The notes: generated from the sequence alone by a model not told the origin. Counted from the first letter of the stretch, positions 22,843 through 33,474 are shown. The stretch: 37,379 bases of DNA from Litorilinea aerophila (GCA_945905745.1 CAMDQF010000022.1:1-37379), one strand, 5' to 3'. Program-made: numbers and translations.

Positions 22843-23015
22843 GATATTGGGTATTGGGTATTTGGCAGTCCAGTGAGCAGTTATCAGTAATCAGTTCCTC
22901 GTGTGGGCGGTACACGCCACGGGGGGAGATGCAAAAGTCCCCGGCACTTCAGAAAGTGCCGGGGACTTTTCTAATGACTGCTCACTAAACTACCCAATAT
23001 CCATTATCCAATATC
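22843..23015. repeat. Three palindromes nested inside one another
   Basis: The outer arms (22843-22860 and 22991-23015) use TATTGGG/TATTGGA units. Inside them a second pair (from 22872 and to 22986) uses the AGTGAGC/AGTAATC family. Inside that is a perfect 17-bp stem (22933-22949 and 22954-22970, AAAAGTCCCCGGCACTT) with a 4-nt loop. The outer right arm ends beside the GH172 stop codon. Confidence 0.75.
22933..22970. terminator. Perfect GC-rich stem with A/T-run ends, bidirectional terminator
   Basis: A 17-bp perfect stem with a CAGA loop is bordered by AAAA on the left and TTTT on the right, the classic form of an intrinsic terminator working on both strands. It lies between the convergent osmC and GH172 genes. 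Confidence 0.75.
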
Positions 23016-24116
23016 TCAAATCACCTCCAACCCATTCAGCCCCGGCAGCGCCGGGAAGGCGGCGTGGGGTTCGGCCTGATACCAGAACGCAGTGGAGGCG
23101 ATGTCGTCCTGCAGGGGCAGGTAGCGCCGCTTCTCTTCCAGAGCCGAACGCCAGCCCAGGGCCTGGATCGTCACCCGAAGGTCTTCCTGAAAGCGGATAG
23201 GGTCCTGCACGTGCCAGCGGTACATCCCGAAACGGCTCTGGCTGCGGTAGAGTCCGTCGGGCTGGATGACCTGGGGCAGGCCCAAATAAGCCGTGGAATA
23301 GACGCCGTATTGCCCTTTGGGATGCTCCCAATTCCACGCGCCGCCGAAGTAATCCTCAGTCCCCGTGCCAGCAATTGTCGGCCACGCGCTGTCCCCGTCC
23401 AGATAGAATTTAATCTCCCCTTCGCCCCACCAGCCAGTGGTGTTGGACTGCCAGGCGATGTACGTGCCCACGTACTGTCCCTGGCCGCGCACCCCGTCCA
23501 GCAGCGTATGTACTTCACCGTAGGGCAATGGATTGTTGCGCCGCCACTGGGCGTGAAAGTAGGCTGCGTCGTCCGGCACGTCGGTCAGGCAGTAGTCGAT
23601 GGAATAGTAGAAGCCCCGCACCTCGTCCGGCGAGAGATTTTCCAGGGTGATGCGGGCGCTGCCGCGGAAGGGCATCTCCCAATAGCTGTTGAATCCGCCT
23701 GCCGGGTTGACCGCCACCGGCAACGAATTCACGTTGCAGCGCTCGCCCCAGCCGTTGCAGAAAAAGTCCCCAATCGGCGTCTCCACCGAAGGCGTCTCCT
23801 CCCCGTCCCAGTAGATGCGCAGGACCAGCCGCCGCCAGTGCTGGGGATGAACCGTACACCAGATGTGCTGGATCGCCCCCGGCCCCTCGATTTCAGCCAG
23901 TGTCACTAGTTGATTGGGCGCGATGTGGATGCTGGGCGAAACCTTCCAGCCCTGACCCAACTCGCGTGCGGCGATTGCGCCCGTGCCTTCTGTGGCTTTG
24001 CCGCCCTCGCCCTTGGCCCCAGTGAAATTCTCCGGGCTGATGGAGCGGCTCTGCGCGTTGGAGAGCCGGGATAGATTACCCAGATGGACGCCAAGACCGT
24101 TGAATGATGTGGACAT
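23016..24116 (-). CDS. Glycoside hydrolase family 172 (DUF2961) protein
   Basis: A 366-residue jelly-roll protein of the DUF2961/GH172 family, whose characterised members act on difructose dianhydride or on arabinofuranosyl and fructofuranosyl linkages. The conserved block GEGEIKFYLDGD (231-242) and GTGTEDYFGGAW (250-261) holds the acidic residues that match the two catalytic glutamates (Glu232 or Glu234, and Glu254). Other family features are AIQHIWCTVH and RGFYYSIDY. No signal peptide is seen, so it is probably cytoplasmic. The start MSTSFNG follows AAAGGA; a longer form would add 16 unlike residues. The next gene upstream on this strand is the sugar epimerase, suggesting shared carbohydrate use. 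Confidence 0.87.
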   Translation of the reverse strand: MSTSFNGLGVHLGNLSRLSNAQSRSISPENFTGAKGEGGKATEGTGAIAARELGQGWKVSPSIHIAPNQLVTLAEIEGPGAIQHIWCTVHPQHWRRLVLRIYWDGEETPSVETPIGDFFCNGWGERCNVNSLPVAVNPAGGFNSYWEMPFRGSARITLENLSPDEVRGFYYSIDYCLTDVPDDAAYFHAQWRRNNPLPYGEVHTLLDGVRGQGQYVGTYIAWQSNTTGWWGEGEIKFYLDGDSAWPTIAGTGTEDYFGGAWNWEHPKGQYGVYSTAYLGLPQVIQPDGLYRSQSRFGMYRWHVQDPIRFQEDLRVTIQALGWRSALEEKRRYLPLQDDIASTAFWYQAEPHAAFPALPGLNGLEVI

Positions 24117-24206
24117 TTGTCTTTTCCTTTGTGGTGATTGAATGGTTGTAGTACAGATCAGCACTCTGGGTGCTTTTCGTCTCTTTGCATCTCTGATTCC
24201 GCCTCT

Positions 24207-24475
24207 ATTTCAGCAATCCTGTAATGGTCAGGCAGATGTTGAAATTTAGGCTGTTCCAAAGAAATAGGTATCCACAGATGGCACAGATTTCACAGATAGC
24301 AAAGGGAAAATCTGTGTTCATCTGTAAAATCTGTGGATAAACAGAAATCTTGAATCGCCTTAACGCAAAGGCGCAGGGGCGCAGAGGGCGCAGAGAATAG
24401 CTTTGCATCTTTGCATCTTTGCGTTGAAAATCAGCACTTCAAGCTGTCGTTGACCATTACACGATTTCAGCAATC
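24207..24475. mobile_element. MITE-like composite element with terminal inverted and direct repeats
   Basis: Twelve-base direct repeats ATTTCAGCAATC (24207-24218 and 24464-24475) bracket an insert whose ends are the inverted repeats TGTAATGGTCA (24220-24230) and TGACCATTACA (24451-24461). Inside are two palindromes in series: a CACAGAT type (24269-24340) and a GCGCAGAG type (about 24356-24432). No open reading frame is carried. The form is that of a non-autonomous transposed element. It fills most of the 24117-24508 gap. Confidence 0.6.
24269..24340. repeat. CACAGAT-type palindrome inside the composite element
   Basis: The left arm holds units CACAGATGG, CACAGATTT, CACAGATA; the right arm is a close reverse complement, so about 30 nt of stem can form. 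Ends read TATCCACAGAT and ATCTGTGGATA. Confidence 0.75.
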
Positions 24476-24508
24476 GTCTGTTTGAACGAGAAGCGCATCC
24501 ATTTCGCC

Positions 24509-25729
24509 TCATTTCCCCATCTCCTCCAAAATCTGCCAGCAGACCAACTGCATCCGGGGCATATGGAAAGGTCCCTTCCAGAGATTGCCCTTCAGCGTTG
24601 TGGAGAGCCGGCCATCCCGGTGCAGATAGCCGAACCATTCGCCGTGTTCCGGGTCGGGGAAGTGGCGGTAGGTCCAGTCGTGGATCATCTGATGCCAGCG
24701 GGCATACTTCTCGTCCCCAGTGAGTTGATAGGCCAGAAGGGTGGCGATGATCGCCTCGTTCTGGGGCCACCAGAACTTCATATCGTGCCAGTACTCCTGC
24801 ACAGGCAGCCCCTTCACATCCCGAAAATAGATAATCCCGCCGTACTCCTCATCCCAGCCCCAGCGCCACATCCAATCCAGAATCGTCGTGCCTAGCTGGA
24901 TCAGCCGGGCATCCTTCCCCCGCACTTTGGCCTCGTGCAGAATAAACCAGGCAGCCTCGATGGCGTGGCCGGGGTTGAGCATCCGCCCGTCGAAGTGGTC
25001 GGAAAACTCCCCGTTTGGTCCCACAGATTCCAACACCGCCTGAAATTCGGTTTTCATAAAATCCCGCTCGATTTCGGCGATGCAGCGGTCGATCTGTGCG
25101 GTGTAGGGCGTGGGATCGCTCACCGCCTGGCGCAGAATCTGGGCAGTGACCGTCAGAATCATCGGGATCGCCAGCCCTTTGCCGGGGCGCACCGTCGGGT
25201 TTACTTTGGGCGGGAGCAGACCGGGTGTGGTCAGGTAGCGGAGGATCAGAGCGAAGAGATCGACCGCCTCTTGCACGGCCTGGCTATCGCCTGCCGCTTT
25301 GCCATAGGCAGCCAGGGCAGCCACCATAAAAGTCTCCGAGAAGATATAGCGCCGCTTGCGCAAGGGTGCGCCCTCGCGGGTCAGGTGAAAGAACATCCGC
25401 CCGTCGTCATCGTAGCCGTGGGCGCGCAGGAAGTCTATGCCGTGGCGGGAGAGCCGCAACCATTCGGGCCGCTGCTCCACCTGGTCGTAGAGGGTGGCCA
25501 GCAGCCAGGCAAAGCGTCCGTGCTGCCAGACGCCTTTGTCTGTGTCCAGGAGGGAGCCGTCCCGATCCCGAAAGAGCAGATAGCCGCCGAACTCCTCGTC
25601 AATCGAGCGGGGCAGCCAGAAGGGAAGTGTGTCGTGGAGCAGCCCATCCCGATAAGTGGCGAGCAGCTGTTTTTGCCCTGCCGCGGAAAGCAGCGGGGGT
25701 TCGGTCGTGGGGGGATTGTAGAGTGGCAT
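24509..25729 (-). CDS. N-acylglucosamine 2-epimerase (AGE) family sugar isomerase
   Basis: A 406-residue (alpha/alpha)6-barrel enzyme of the AGE superfamily, which interconverts N-acetylglucosamine and N-acetylmannosamine, or epimerises/isomerises mannose, glucose or cellobiose. The two catalytic histidines fit His255 in LNPGHAIEAAW and His389 in GPFHMPRMQ; WWPQNEAIIA and FSETFMVAALAAYG are also family hallmarks. Length is typical. The start follows AAGGAA. No signal peptide, so cytoplasmic. It is upstream of GH172 on the same strand, with a MITE-like element in the 392-bp gap, so co-transcription is uncertain. Which sugar it uses cannot be told. Confidence 0.88.
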   Translation of the reverse strand: MPLYNPPTTEPPLLSAAGQKQLLATYRDGLLHDTLPFWLPRSIDEEFGGYLLFRDRDGSLLDTDKGVWQHGRFAWLLATLYDQVEQRPEWLRLSRHGIDFLRAHGYDDDGRMFFHLTREGAPLRKRRYIFSETFMVAALAAYGKAAGDSQAVQEAVDLFALILRYLTTPGLLPPKVNPTVRPGKGLAIPMILTVTAQILRQAVSDPTPYTAQIDRCIAEIERDFMKTEFQAVLESVGPNGEFSDHFDGRMLNPGHAIEAAWFILHEAKVRGKDARLIQLGTTILDWMWRWGWDEEYGGIIYFRDVKGLPVQEYWHDMKFWWPQNEAIIATLLAYQLTGDEKYARWHQMIHDWTYRHFPDPEHGEWFGYLHRDGRLSTTLKGNLWKGPFHMPRMQLVCWQILEEMGK

Positions 25730-25836
25730 TCGGGATTCCTTTCAGTGATGGAGCAGTCGGGCGTCGAAGACTCTTTCTACGCCTGGCGCAGAAGCGGACC
25801 AACACCCTTCCCACCCGGAGCGATGGGACCGAATGT

Positions 25837-25866
25837 TTGCCGTCAAGCTAGGGCTACTTCTATAAT
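25837..25866 (+). promoter_or_regulatory. Probable promoter of the HD phosphohydrolase gene
   Basis: TTGCCG (25837-25842) and an exact TATAAT (25861-25866) are 18 nt apart, 62 nt before the ATG. It lies in the divergent gap with the epimerase gene; no palindromic repeat was noticed in that gap. Confidence 0.5.
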
Positions 25867-25928
25867 ACCTCTTCTTGCCGGAACGTCAACGCAGGAAATC
25901 AATTGTCAACCGCCGAAAGAAGATGCCA

Positions 25929-26564
25929 ATGCCATTTCAACTCGACGAATCCCACATTCGGACGCTCTACGCCGCTGGGGACACTGCCCACGACTATGAC
26001 CACATCCTGCGGGTGACCCGGATGGGGGAGCGCATCGCAGCCGCGGAGGGCGCAGACCAGACGGTGGTGGTCGCGGCGGCTCTGCTCCACGACGTGCCGG
26101 TGGATGGGGCCAGCCGCAAGGCCCATCACCTGGCCGCTGCGGACTTCGCGGGGGAGTATTTGACGGGTCTGGGCTGGCCCCAGGAAAAGGTGGAGAATGT
26201 GATCCACTGCATCCGCTCCCACCGCTTCCGGGATCAGTCGATCCAGCCAGAGACGCTGGAAGCCAAATGTCTCTACGACGCGGACAAGTTGGACAGTATC
26301 GGCGCGATTGGGGTGGCTCGGGCCTTTGCCCACAGCGGCGCATACGACAGCCGCATCTGGCACCAGCCCGCAGCCGACGCCCCCCCGGACAACGCTAAAC
26401 CGACCGGCGCGAACTACACCCCCGTCCACGAGTTTGTCTACAAATTGCAGCGTCTACTCCCCACGCTTTACACGGCCACGGCCCGATCCATCGGCCAGCA
26501 ACGCCACGATTTTATGTGCGCCTTCTATGCCCAGTTGGATGAGGAGATGCTGGGGAGGAAGTAG
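25929..26564 (+). CDS. HD-domain phosphohydrolase
   Basis: A 211-residue metal-dependent phosphohydrolase of the HD superfamily. The metal ligands are His25 in HDYDHILRV, the HD pair His54-Asp55 in ALLHDVP, and the later Asp in LYDADKLDSIG. Members of this YedJ-like group hydrolyse nucleotides or other phosphate monoesters; the substrate is not known. The start ATG 25929 is 6 nt after GAAAGAAG; ATG 25923 lies too close to that site. A likely promoter lies 62 nt upstream. Confidence 0.85.
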   Translation: MPFQLDESHIRTLYAAGDTAHDYDHILRVTRMGERIAAAEGADQTVVVAAALLHDVPVDGASRKAHHLAAADFAGEYLTGLGWPQEKVENVIHCIRSHRFRDQSIQPETLEAKCLYDADKLDSIGAIGVARAFAHSGAYDSRIWHQPAADAPPDNAKPTGANYTPVHEFVYKLQRLLPTLYTATARSIGQQRHDFMCAFYAQLDEEMLGRK

Positions 26565-26565
26565 G

Positions 26566-26647
26566 CAGTGAACAGTGAACAGTAATCAGTCAGTAGTGTC
26601 GATTGACGCACTGATCACTGTTCACTGGTAACTGTTCACTGGTGACT
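26566..26647. repeat. AGTGAAC-type palindrome, likely terminator of the HD gene
   Basis: Left units AGTGAAC, AGTGAAC, AGTAATC, AGTCAGT face CTGATCA, CTGTTCA, CTGGTAA, CTGTTCA. The element starts at the HD gene stop codon. A single arm of the TATTGGG/TATCCAATACCC family follows at about 26655-26688, then a small hairpin ACCCACC/GGTGGGT (26688-26711). Confidence 0.7.
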
Positions 26648-26719
26648 TGCCTGCCCAATATCTTATATCTGATATCCAATACCCAACACCCACCAGAACA
26701 AACCGGTGGGTTCTTTACG

Positions 26720-26747
26720 TTCAGAAGTGGCGATGGTAGGGTAGAAT
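26720..26747 (+). promoter_or_regulatory. Weak promoter candidate of the second subtilase
   Basis: TTCAGA (26720-26725) and TAGAAT (26742-26747), 16 nt apart. If real, the first in-frame ATG at 26754 would be almost at the transcript start, which favours ATG 26796. Confidence 0.28.
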
Positions 26748-26795
26748 AGGTTTATGCCAGATGGCGTGAATGGTACTGAATGCAGCGGGGGTTCT

Positions 26796-29105
26796 ATGAA
26801 CGGCAATCTATTTCTTTCCTGGGGTGTGGGACAGAGGCGAGTGCCAGGTCAGCGTTGGCTGGGCTGGTTGCTGATTGGGGCGCTGAGTAGCGCGCTGTTT
26901 CTGCTCGCTCCCGGCCCGGCCCGGCTGCAAGCCGAGAGCGCCAGCCCGACGGGTGATCCCCCCCCAGCAAACACCGACGCGGACTTCGCACCGGGGGAAG
27001 TATTGGTGGGCGTGCTGCGGGATGCCCCCCTTTTCTCTAAAAGCCGCGCCGAGAGAGAGCAGGCGCTGGCGGGCATGGCCGGGGTGTCGGTCAGCCCGGT
27101 GGAGGAGTTGATGATCACGGACGCGACGGATGCTCCCCGCTTTTTCCGGCTGGGGGTGGAACCGGGCGCGGAGCTGGCGACGATTGAGCGCTTGCGAATG
27201 CAGCCATCGATCGCCTTTGCCGAGCCGAACTGGATTGTGCGGGCAGCGGTGGTCCCTGGGGATCAAATCCCCGTGCCTGTGTTGCCCAACGACCCCCTCT
27301 TTCGGCCCAACCAGTGGGGGATGCAACGGGTGGGCGCGCCCCGGGCCTGGGCCATCAGCCAGGGGTCGGCGATTCGGGTGGCGGTGATCGATACGGGCAT
27401 TGACTTCAGCCATCCGGAGTTTACCGGGCGACTGCTGATTGGCAAAAACTATGTGACCCCCGGCCTCTCACCCCACGACGATTCAGGCCACGGAACCCAT
27501 GTGACGGGCATTATCGCGGCAGCGCTGAACAATGGGCAAGGGGTAGCAGGGCTGGCGCCTAAAGTGTTGATCGACCCGCGCAAGGCCCTGGACAGCAACA
27601 GAACGGGCACGGTTGCCAACATTGCCCAGGCGATTCGGGACTCAGCAGACGAAGGCGCACGGATAATCAATTTGAGCCTGACAACTCCAAGTCCAAGCAG
27701 CGTTCTGGAGGCCGCAGTCAATTATGCGGTGGGCAAGGGGATTCTGCTGGTAGGAGCAGCGGGTAACACAGCGCCCAATCCCGTACACTGGCCGGCAGCC
27801 TATGCGGGTGTGCTGGCGGTGGCAGCCACAGATATGGAGGATCAGCGGGCCTATTACAGCAACAGAGGCGCAGTGGATCTGGCCGCGCCGGGCGGACTCC
27901 CGAGCCAATTGATTTACAGCACCTGGCCGACAGGCGGTTTTCCCTGTGGAACAGTCGTCGTGGCAGGCTATTGCACGGCGATTGGTACAAGTATGTCAGC
28001 GGCTTATGTGAGCGGCGCAGCCGCACTGATGTGGGGTACACGCCCGGATCTGACGCTGCTACAAGTGCGCAATCTGCTGCTGGAGACTGTACGCAAAACG
28101 GGCGCACCGGCCACAGATGTGGGCGTAGGGCGGCTGGATGTGCAGGCAGCTATGCGCCAGGTATTGTTGAGCAACATCCAACTCTCCCACAGCCAGATTG
28201 GAGGGCTGGCATTGGTGGCGGCCCCGGCCTATACGGAAACGGTGACGCTGGCGAATCCCAGCGGCGATCTGATCTTTTGGCAGGCATCGATCACAAGCGG
28301 CAATCAGTGGCTGGCTGTTCCACCGGGCGCGGCCCAACCGGGTAACAGCATCCGCTATGGGGGGCCAGCCCAGCTTTCTGTGACGATTTCACCCACACTT
28401 CTGCCCGCCGGGGACTACACAGGAAGTATACAGGTGTTGGGAACCCGGAGTGGCGGCTCTCAGGTCAGTCAGACGATTCCGGTGGTTCTGGCCGTGCGCG
28501 ATAGTCTGCAATCCCTCTATTTGAGTCTGACCAGCCGCCAGACGAGCGGGCTAGAATGGCAGATGGCCAACGCCGCCGGCAAGCAGAATCTACAGATGAC
28601 CGACAATAGCAGTATCGGTCTGCTGCTGCCCTTCACATACACAGCCGAATCCCTGGCGGTGACAACTGTACGGCTCTATGCGGATGGCTTCCTTACCTTT
28701 CCCGCCAGCGAGAGCGTGGCCAGTCTGCCTGTGGCCTGCACGCCAGACGAGACTCCGGCCCGCCAGGCGCTCTACGGCTGGTGGAGCGACCTGAACCCGG
28801 GGCTGGGTGGCACAATCAGCACTTTCACCAGCACGACCGGCGCATTTGTAGTCGAATTCTTGGATGTGCCTTTGGCCGGGGCGTCGGGGGAGCGGGTGAG
28901 CTTTCAGATGGCGCTCTTTGCTGATGGCACAGTGAAGCTGAGCTATGCGGCGTTGCCTGCTGTGGCTGGGGATGTGGTGGTGGGAATGGAAGTGAAGGAT
29001 GGGCTGCTCTCAACCCGAATTGCCTGCCGCAAGGGGAATAATGTGCTGGGAACCCTGCCCGCGGCCGGCGAGACGATCTCGATTGGGGCGAGCGATTGGC
29101 GGTGA
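26796..29105 (+). CDS. Secreted S8 subtilisin-like protease
   Basis: A 769-residue exported serine protease. A long basic N-region leads to a signal peptide (hydrophobic stretch WLLIGALSSALFLLAPG). The prodomain has FAPGEVLVGVLRD and IAFAEPNWIV. The S8 domain has Asp199 (VIDTGIDF), His232 (SGHGTHVTG) and Ser399 (GTSMSAAYVSG). From about residue 470 a beta-rich C-terminal region of unknown family follows, with no CARDB repeats and no anchor. Prodomain and S8 order match the giant subtilase at 4565. The start is uncertain between ATG 26754 and 26796; the second has a G-rich ribosome site and a usable leader. Substrate unknown. Confidence 0.87.
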   Translation: MNGNLFLSWGVGQRRVPGQRWLGWLLIGALSSALFLLAPGPARLQAESASPTGDPPPANTDADFAPGEVLVGVLRDAPLFSKSRAEREQALAGMAGVSVSPVEELMITDATDAPRFFRLGVEPGAELATIERLRMQPSIAFAEPNWIVRAAVVPGDQIPVPVLPNDPLFRPNQWGMQRVGAPRAWAISQGSAIRVAVIDTGIDFSHPEFTGRLLIGKNYVTPGLSPHDDSGHGTHVTGIIAAALNNGQGVAGLAPKVLIDPRKALDSNRTGTVANIAQAIRDSADEGARIINLSLTTPSPSSVLEAAVNYAVGKGILLVGAAGNTAPNPVHWPAAYAGVLAVAATDMEDQRAYYSNRGAVDLAAPGGLPSQLIYSTWPTGGFPCGTVVVAGYCTAIGTSMSAAYVSGAAALMWGTRPDLTLLQVRNLLLETVRKTGAPATDVGVGRLDVQAAMRQVLLSNIQLSHSQIGGLALVAAPAYTETVTLANPSGDLIFWQASITSGNQWLAVPPGAAQPGNSIRYGGPAQLSVTISPTLLPAGDYTGSIQVLGTRSGGSQVSQTIPVVLAVRDSLQSLYLSLTSRQTSGLEWQMANAAGKQNLQMTDNSSIGLLLPFTYTAESLAVTTVRLYADGFLTFPASESVASLPVACTPDETPARQALYGWWSDLNPGLGGTISTFTSTTGAFVVEFLDVPLAGASGERVSFQMALFADGTVKLSYAALPAVAGDVVVGMEVKDGLLSTRIACRKGNNVLGTLPAAGETISIGASDWR

Positions 29106-29111
29106 GGAGAT

Positions 29112-29200
29112 TTTAGCCACTGATAAACACGGATGAACTCTGATACAGACGGAAATAAATCTGCGCAAATCTTCCGTTTCCGCGTAATCTGCGTCCTGCT

Positions 29201-29206
<6 letters not shown>
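29112..29206. repeat. ACTGATAAACACGGAT-type palindrome between convergent genes
   Basis: Degenerate arms (GACGGAAATAAATCTGCGC against TTCCGTTTCCGCGTAATCTG) lie between the convergent subtilase and rarA-like genes. The right end supplies the rarA-like stop codon. Could act as a terminator for both. Confidence 0.55.
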
Positions 29207-31438
<2,232 letters not shown>

Positions 31439-31446
31439 AGAGGTTC

Positions 31447-31530
31447 CTATCGGGACGGGACTGGGGATTAGGGATCGGGGACTGGGCGTGACACCCGATC
31501 CCCAGTCTCCTATCCCCAGTCCCCAATCTC
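31447..31530. repeat. GGGACTG-type palindrome covering the end of the EEP gene
   Basis: Left units GGGACGG, GACTGGGG, ATTAGGGA and TCGGGGAC face a right arm of CCCAGTC-type units. The 31510 EEP gene ends inside the right arm. The same unit family sits inside the molybdopterin hydroxylase gene (16577-16662). Confidence 0.7.
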
Positions 31531-32355
31531 CGCTATCACAGGCCGGTGATCCGACGCTTCCTGGCCCGGCTCTTCTTGCCAGACCTGTACGCTGCGTAGG
31601 GAGGGAGCCAGGGATTGACTGAGAAAGATGTAGTCAATGCGCAGAGGGACCGCAGCCCGGATGAATGTACCCTGGCCTGGCTGATCGACGGCGCGCATAG
31701 CGTCCACATAGCCGGCCTTCTCCAACTGCGGAATCACCTGCATTCCGCCTTCTTCCAGCAAAGGACCGGCAGGCGGGTGATTCTCCACCAGATGCAGAAG
31801 ATCGTCCGGGCGGTGGGCAAAATCCCAGGGGGAGATGGCGTTGAAGTCGCCCAACAGCACGTGAGGACGGTTGCGGTCACGCACAGTCCAGCTACGCAGG
31901 GCGCGCAGTTGGATGAGCCGGGTGGCCTCGTCTGTGTGGTCCAGATGGGTGACATAGACAGTGAAATTGCGTCCGTCGGGCAGGAGGATGCGGCCTTCCA
32001 GCAGCCCCCGCTGCTCCTTCTCCGGCACGGGTGTCAGGTGATGGGCGGCGCTGGCGATGATCGGCCAGCGGCTGAGCAAGGCGTTGCCGTAGCTCTTTTC
32101 GGGCATCTCGTCGGTGGCGGGCCAGCGCAGACAGGGGCCAAAGATCGAATACATCCCCAATGCGTCGGCCACCCGTTCCAGCAGCGGCGTCGGGCTATGC
32201 GAATCTGCCCCTTCGGCTTCGCGCAAAGGGTGATAGACTTCGTTCAATCCAATAACGTCCGCGCCCGTGGCGCGCAACACCGCGGCCACCTGTTGCCAAT
32301 TGGGCTCGTCATCTGCCGTGCGCCAGCCGTGGATATTGAAGGTTACAATCCGCAT
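31510..32355 (-). CDS. Endonuclease/exonuclease/phosphatase (EEP) family protein
   Basis: A 281-residue soluble EEP-fold phosphodiesterase. Motifs in order: VTFNIHG (Asn7), IGLNEVY (metal Glu39), VTHLDH, LLGDFNAIS, LRIDYIFLS and SDHRPV (catalytic His270). It is related in fold, not closely in sequence, to the membrane-anchored EEP protein at 12392 and lacks its N-terminal helices. It could act on DNA, sphingolipid- or phosphate-containing small molecules; not determinable. The last four residues and stop are repeat-derived (31447-31530). It starts at ATG 32355 with GAGG about 12 nt upstream; the palindrome separates it from rarA. Confidence 0.85.
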   Translation of the reverse strand: MRIVTFNIHGWRTADDEPNWQQVAAVLRATGADVIGLNEVYHPLREAEGADSHSPTPLLERVADALGMYSIFGPCLRWPATDEMPEKSYGNALLSRWPIIASAAHHLTPVPEKEQRGLLEGRILLPDGRNFTVYVTHLDHTDEATRLIQLRALRSWTVRDRNRPHVLLGDFNAISPWDFAHRPDDLLHLVENHPPAGPLLEEGGMQVIPQLEKAGYVDAMRAVDQPGQGTFIRAAVPLRIDYIFLSQSLAPSLRSVQVWQEEPGQEASDHRPVIAEIGDWG

Positions 32356-32829
32356 AGAGCAGCCTCTTTATCAATATACGAAATTATCCCACTCTTATCC
32401 CCGGCTGTGGATAACTTTGTGATCTGGGGATAGTCCTGGGGATAAGTGGGCGCGAAAGTGGATAAACAACTTGGTGACTGGCTGTGCAGCGCACTTTTCC
32501 CCGTTTCCCCCTCTTATCCCCACTTCTTGCGGTCGTTTTGCATCCATACAACATCTTGCGTAACACATCTGTTCGGCAGACGAGTCTCCCCATCCATCCC
32601 CGATTTATACCAGCATTTCTGCCCTGCCATACGCTACTTCTGATTCTCAATTCCCCCCAGATATAGAGTGTCTGAACGCCATCACCACTATATCTGGCAG
32701 TACCAAATGGCTTTGCTTTTGATTATCCCCATATCCCCAGAGCCTACTGATACATACTAAAAACAATCTATTTATAGGGATAAAAGGATTGACCTTTTTC
32801 GTCCTGCACAAAGCATCAAACTCTTCTCC
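32356..32829. other. Non-coding gap with TTATCC-type boxes and one inverted repeat
   Basis: No gene is seen. The gap is noticeably richer in A and T than its surroundings. It holds an exact DnaA-box sequence TGTGGATAA (32406-32414), a near match AGTGGATAA (32457-32465), and several weaker TTATCCC-type words (32384, 32395, 32437-32445, 32514, 32713, 32830). A perfect 10-bp inverted repeat CCAGATATAG/CTATATCTGG lies at 32657-32666 and 32688-32697. Neither dnaA nor dnaN is nearby, so an origin is not supported. Confidence 0.4.
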
Positions 32830-33345
32830 TTATCCCCCAGGCATCAAGATATTCGTCGGGTCTAAAAAGGGGAGCGGATTGGAAAAGCCACCCCAGCCGT
32901 CGGAACGATCATAGGGAAAGATTCGGATAGCAAAATGCAGGTGTGGGCCGGTGCTGGCTCCTGTGTTGTTGGAAAAGCCGATCAGCTCGCTCCGCTTTAC
33001 CATCTGCCCCGATTCAACTGCAAAGCCCTGCATATGGGCGTAGAGTGATTCACCCCAGGTGTGCAACATTTTGATATAGAGTCCGTATCCCTCCGAATCG
33101 TTGCCGATCTCGATCACCCGTGCCCGATCCGGGGCCAACAGACGGGAATGGGCAGGCATGGCAAAGTCCAACCCGTTGTGGCCGCGCAGAGGCACACCGC
33201 CGGGACGGAACTGTTGATAGACCCCTGGGTTTTCGCCCCACAATTGGCTGATGCGGCGACGACCCTCGAAGGGCGCTGAAAGATAGATTCCTTCCGGTTC
33301 GTAGTAGCCCCGTTCGATGGGCCTTTTGAGAAAATCGAACGACAC
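32830..33345 (-). CDS. M23-family metallopeptidase without signal peptide
   Basis: A 171-residue zinc peptidase of the LytM/M23 family. The zinc and catalytic residues are complete: His56 and Asp60 in GHNGLDFA, His104 in LYAHMQ, and His135/His137 in GPHLHFAI. M23 enzymes cut peptidoglycan cross-bridges, and most are exported; here there is no signal peptide or membrane segment, so the protein is either cytoplasmic or leaves by another route. The start is GTG 33345, 9 nt after AGGAGAG. It is divergent from the FmdB gene, with the gap holding a long palindrome. Confidence 0.85.
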   Translation of the reverse strand: MSFDFLKRPIERGYYEPEGIYLSAPFEGRRRISQLWGENPGVYQQFRPGGVPLRGHNGLDFAMPAHSRLLAPDRARVIEIGNDSEGYGLYIKMLHTWGESLYAHMQGFAVESGQMVKRSELIGFSNNTGASTGPHLHFAIRIFPYDRSDGWGGFSNPLPFLDPTNILMPGG

Positions 33346-33370
33346 AGGGATTCTCTCCTGAAAGAAGGGG

Positions 33371-33438
33371 TGTATACACAGATAGAAAGGAACACAGATC
33401 AGCCTGACTTTCTGCGTTCTTTTCTATCTGTGTATACA
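33371..33438. repeat. 23-bp inverted repeat in the M23/FmdB divergent region
   Basis: Arms 33371-33393 and 33416-33438 pair with one mismatch; they end in TGTATACACAGATAGAAA and its complement. It belongs to the CACAGAT unit family. A second hairpin GCCCATTTG/CAAATGGGC lies at 33521-33550. Confidence 0.7.
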
Positions 33439-33474
33439 GAATTTCATTCAACCTCACATGGGGAACAGTTCCAA

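Noticed and set aside
32356..32829. A replication origin
   Set aside because: Only one exact DnaA box, no dnaA, dnaN or other origin genes nearby, and no skew information. Kept only as a weak finding.
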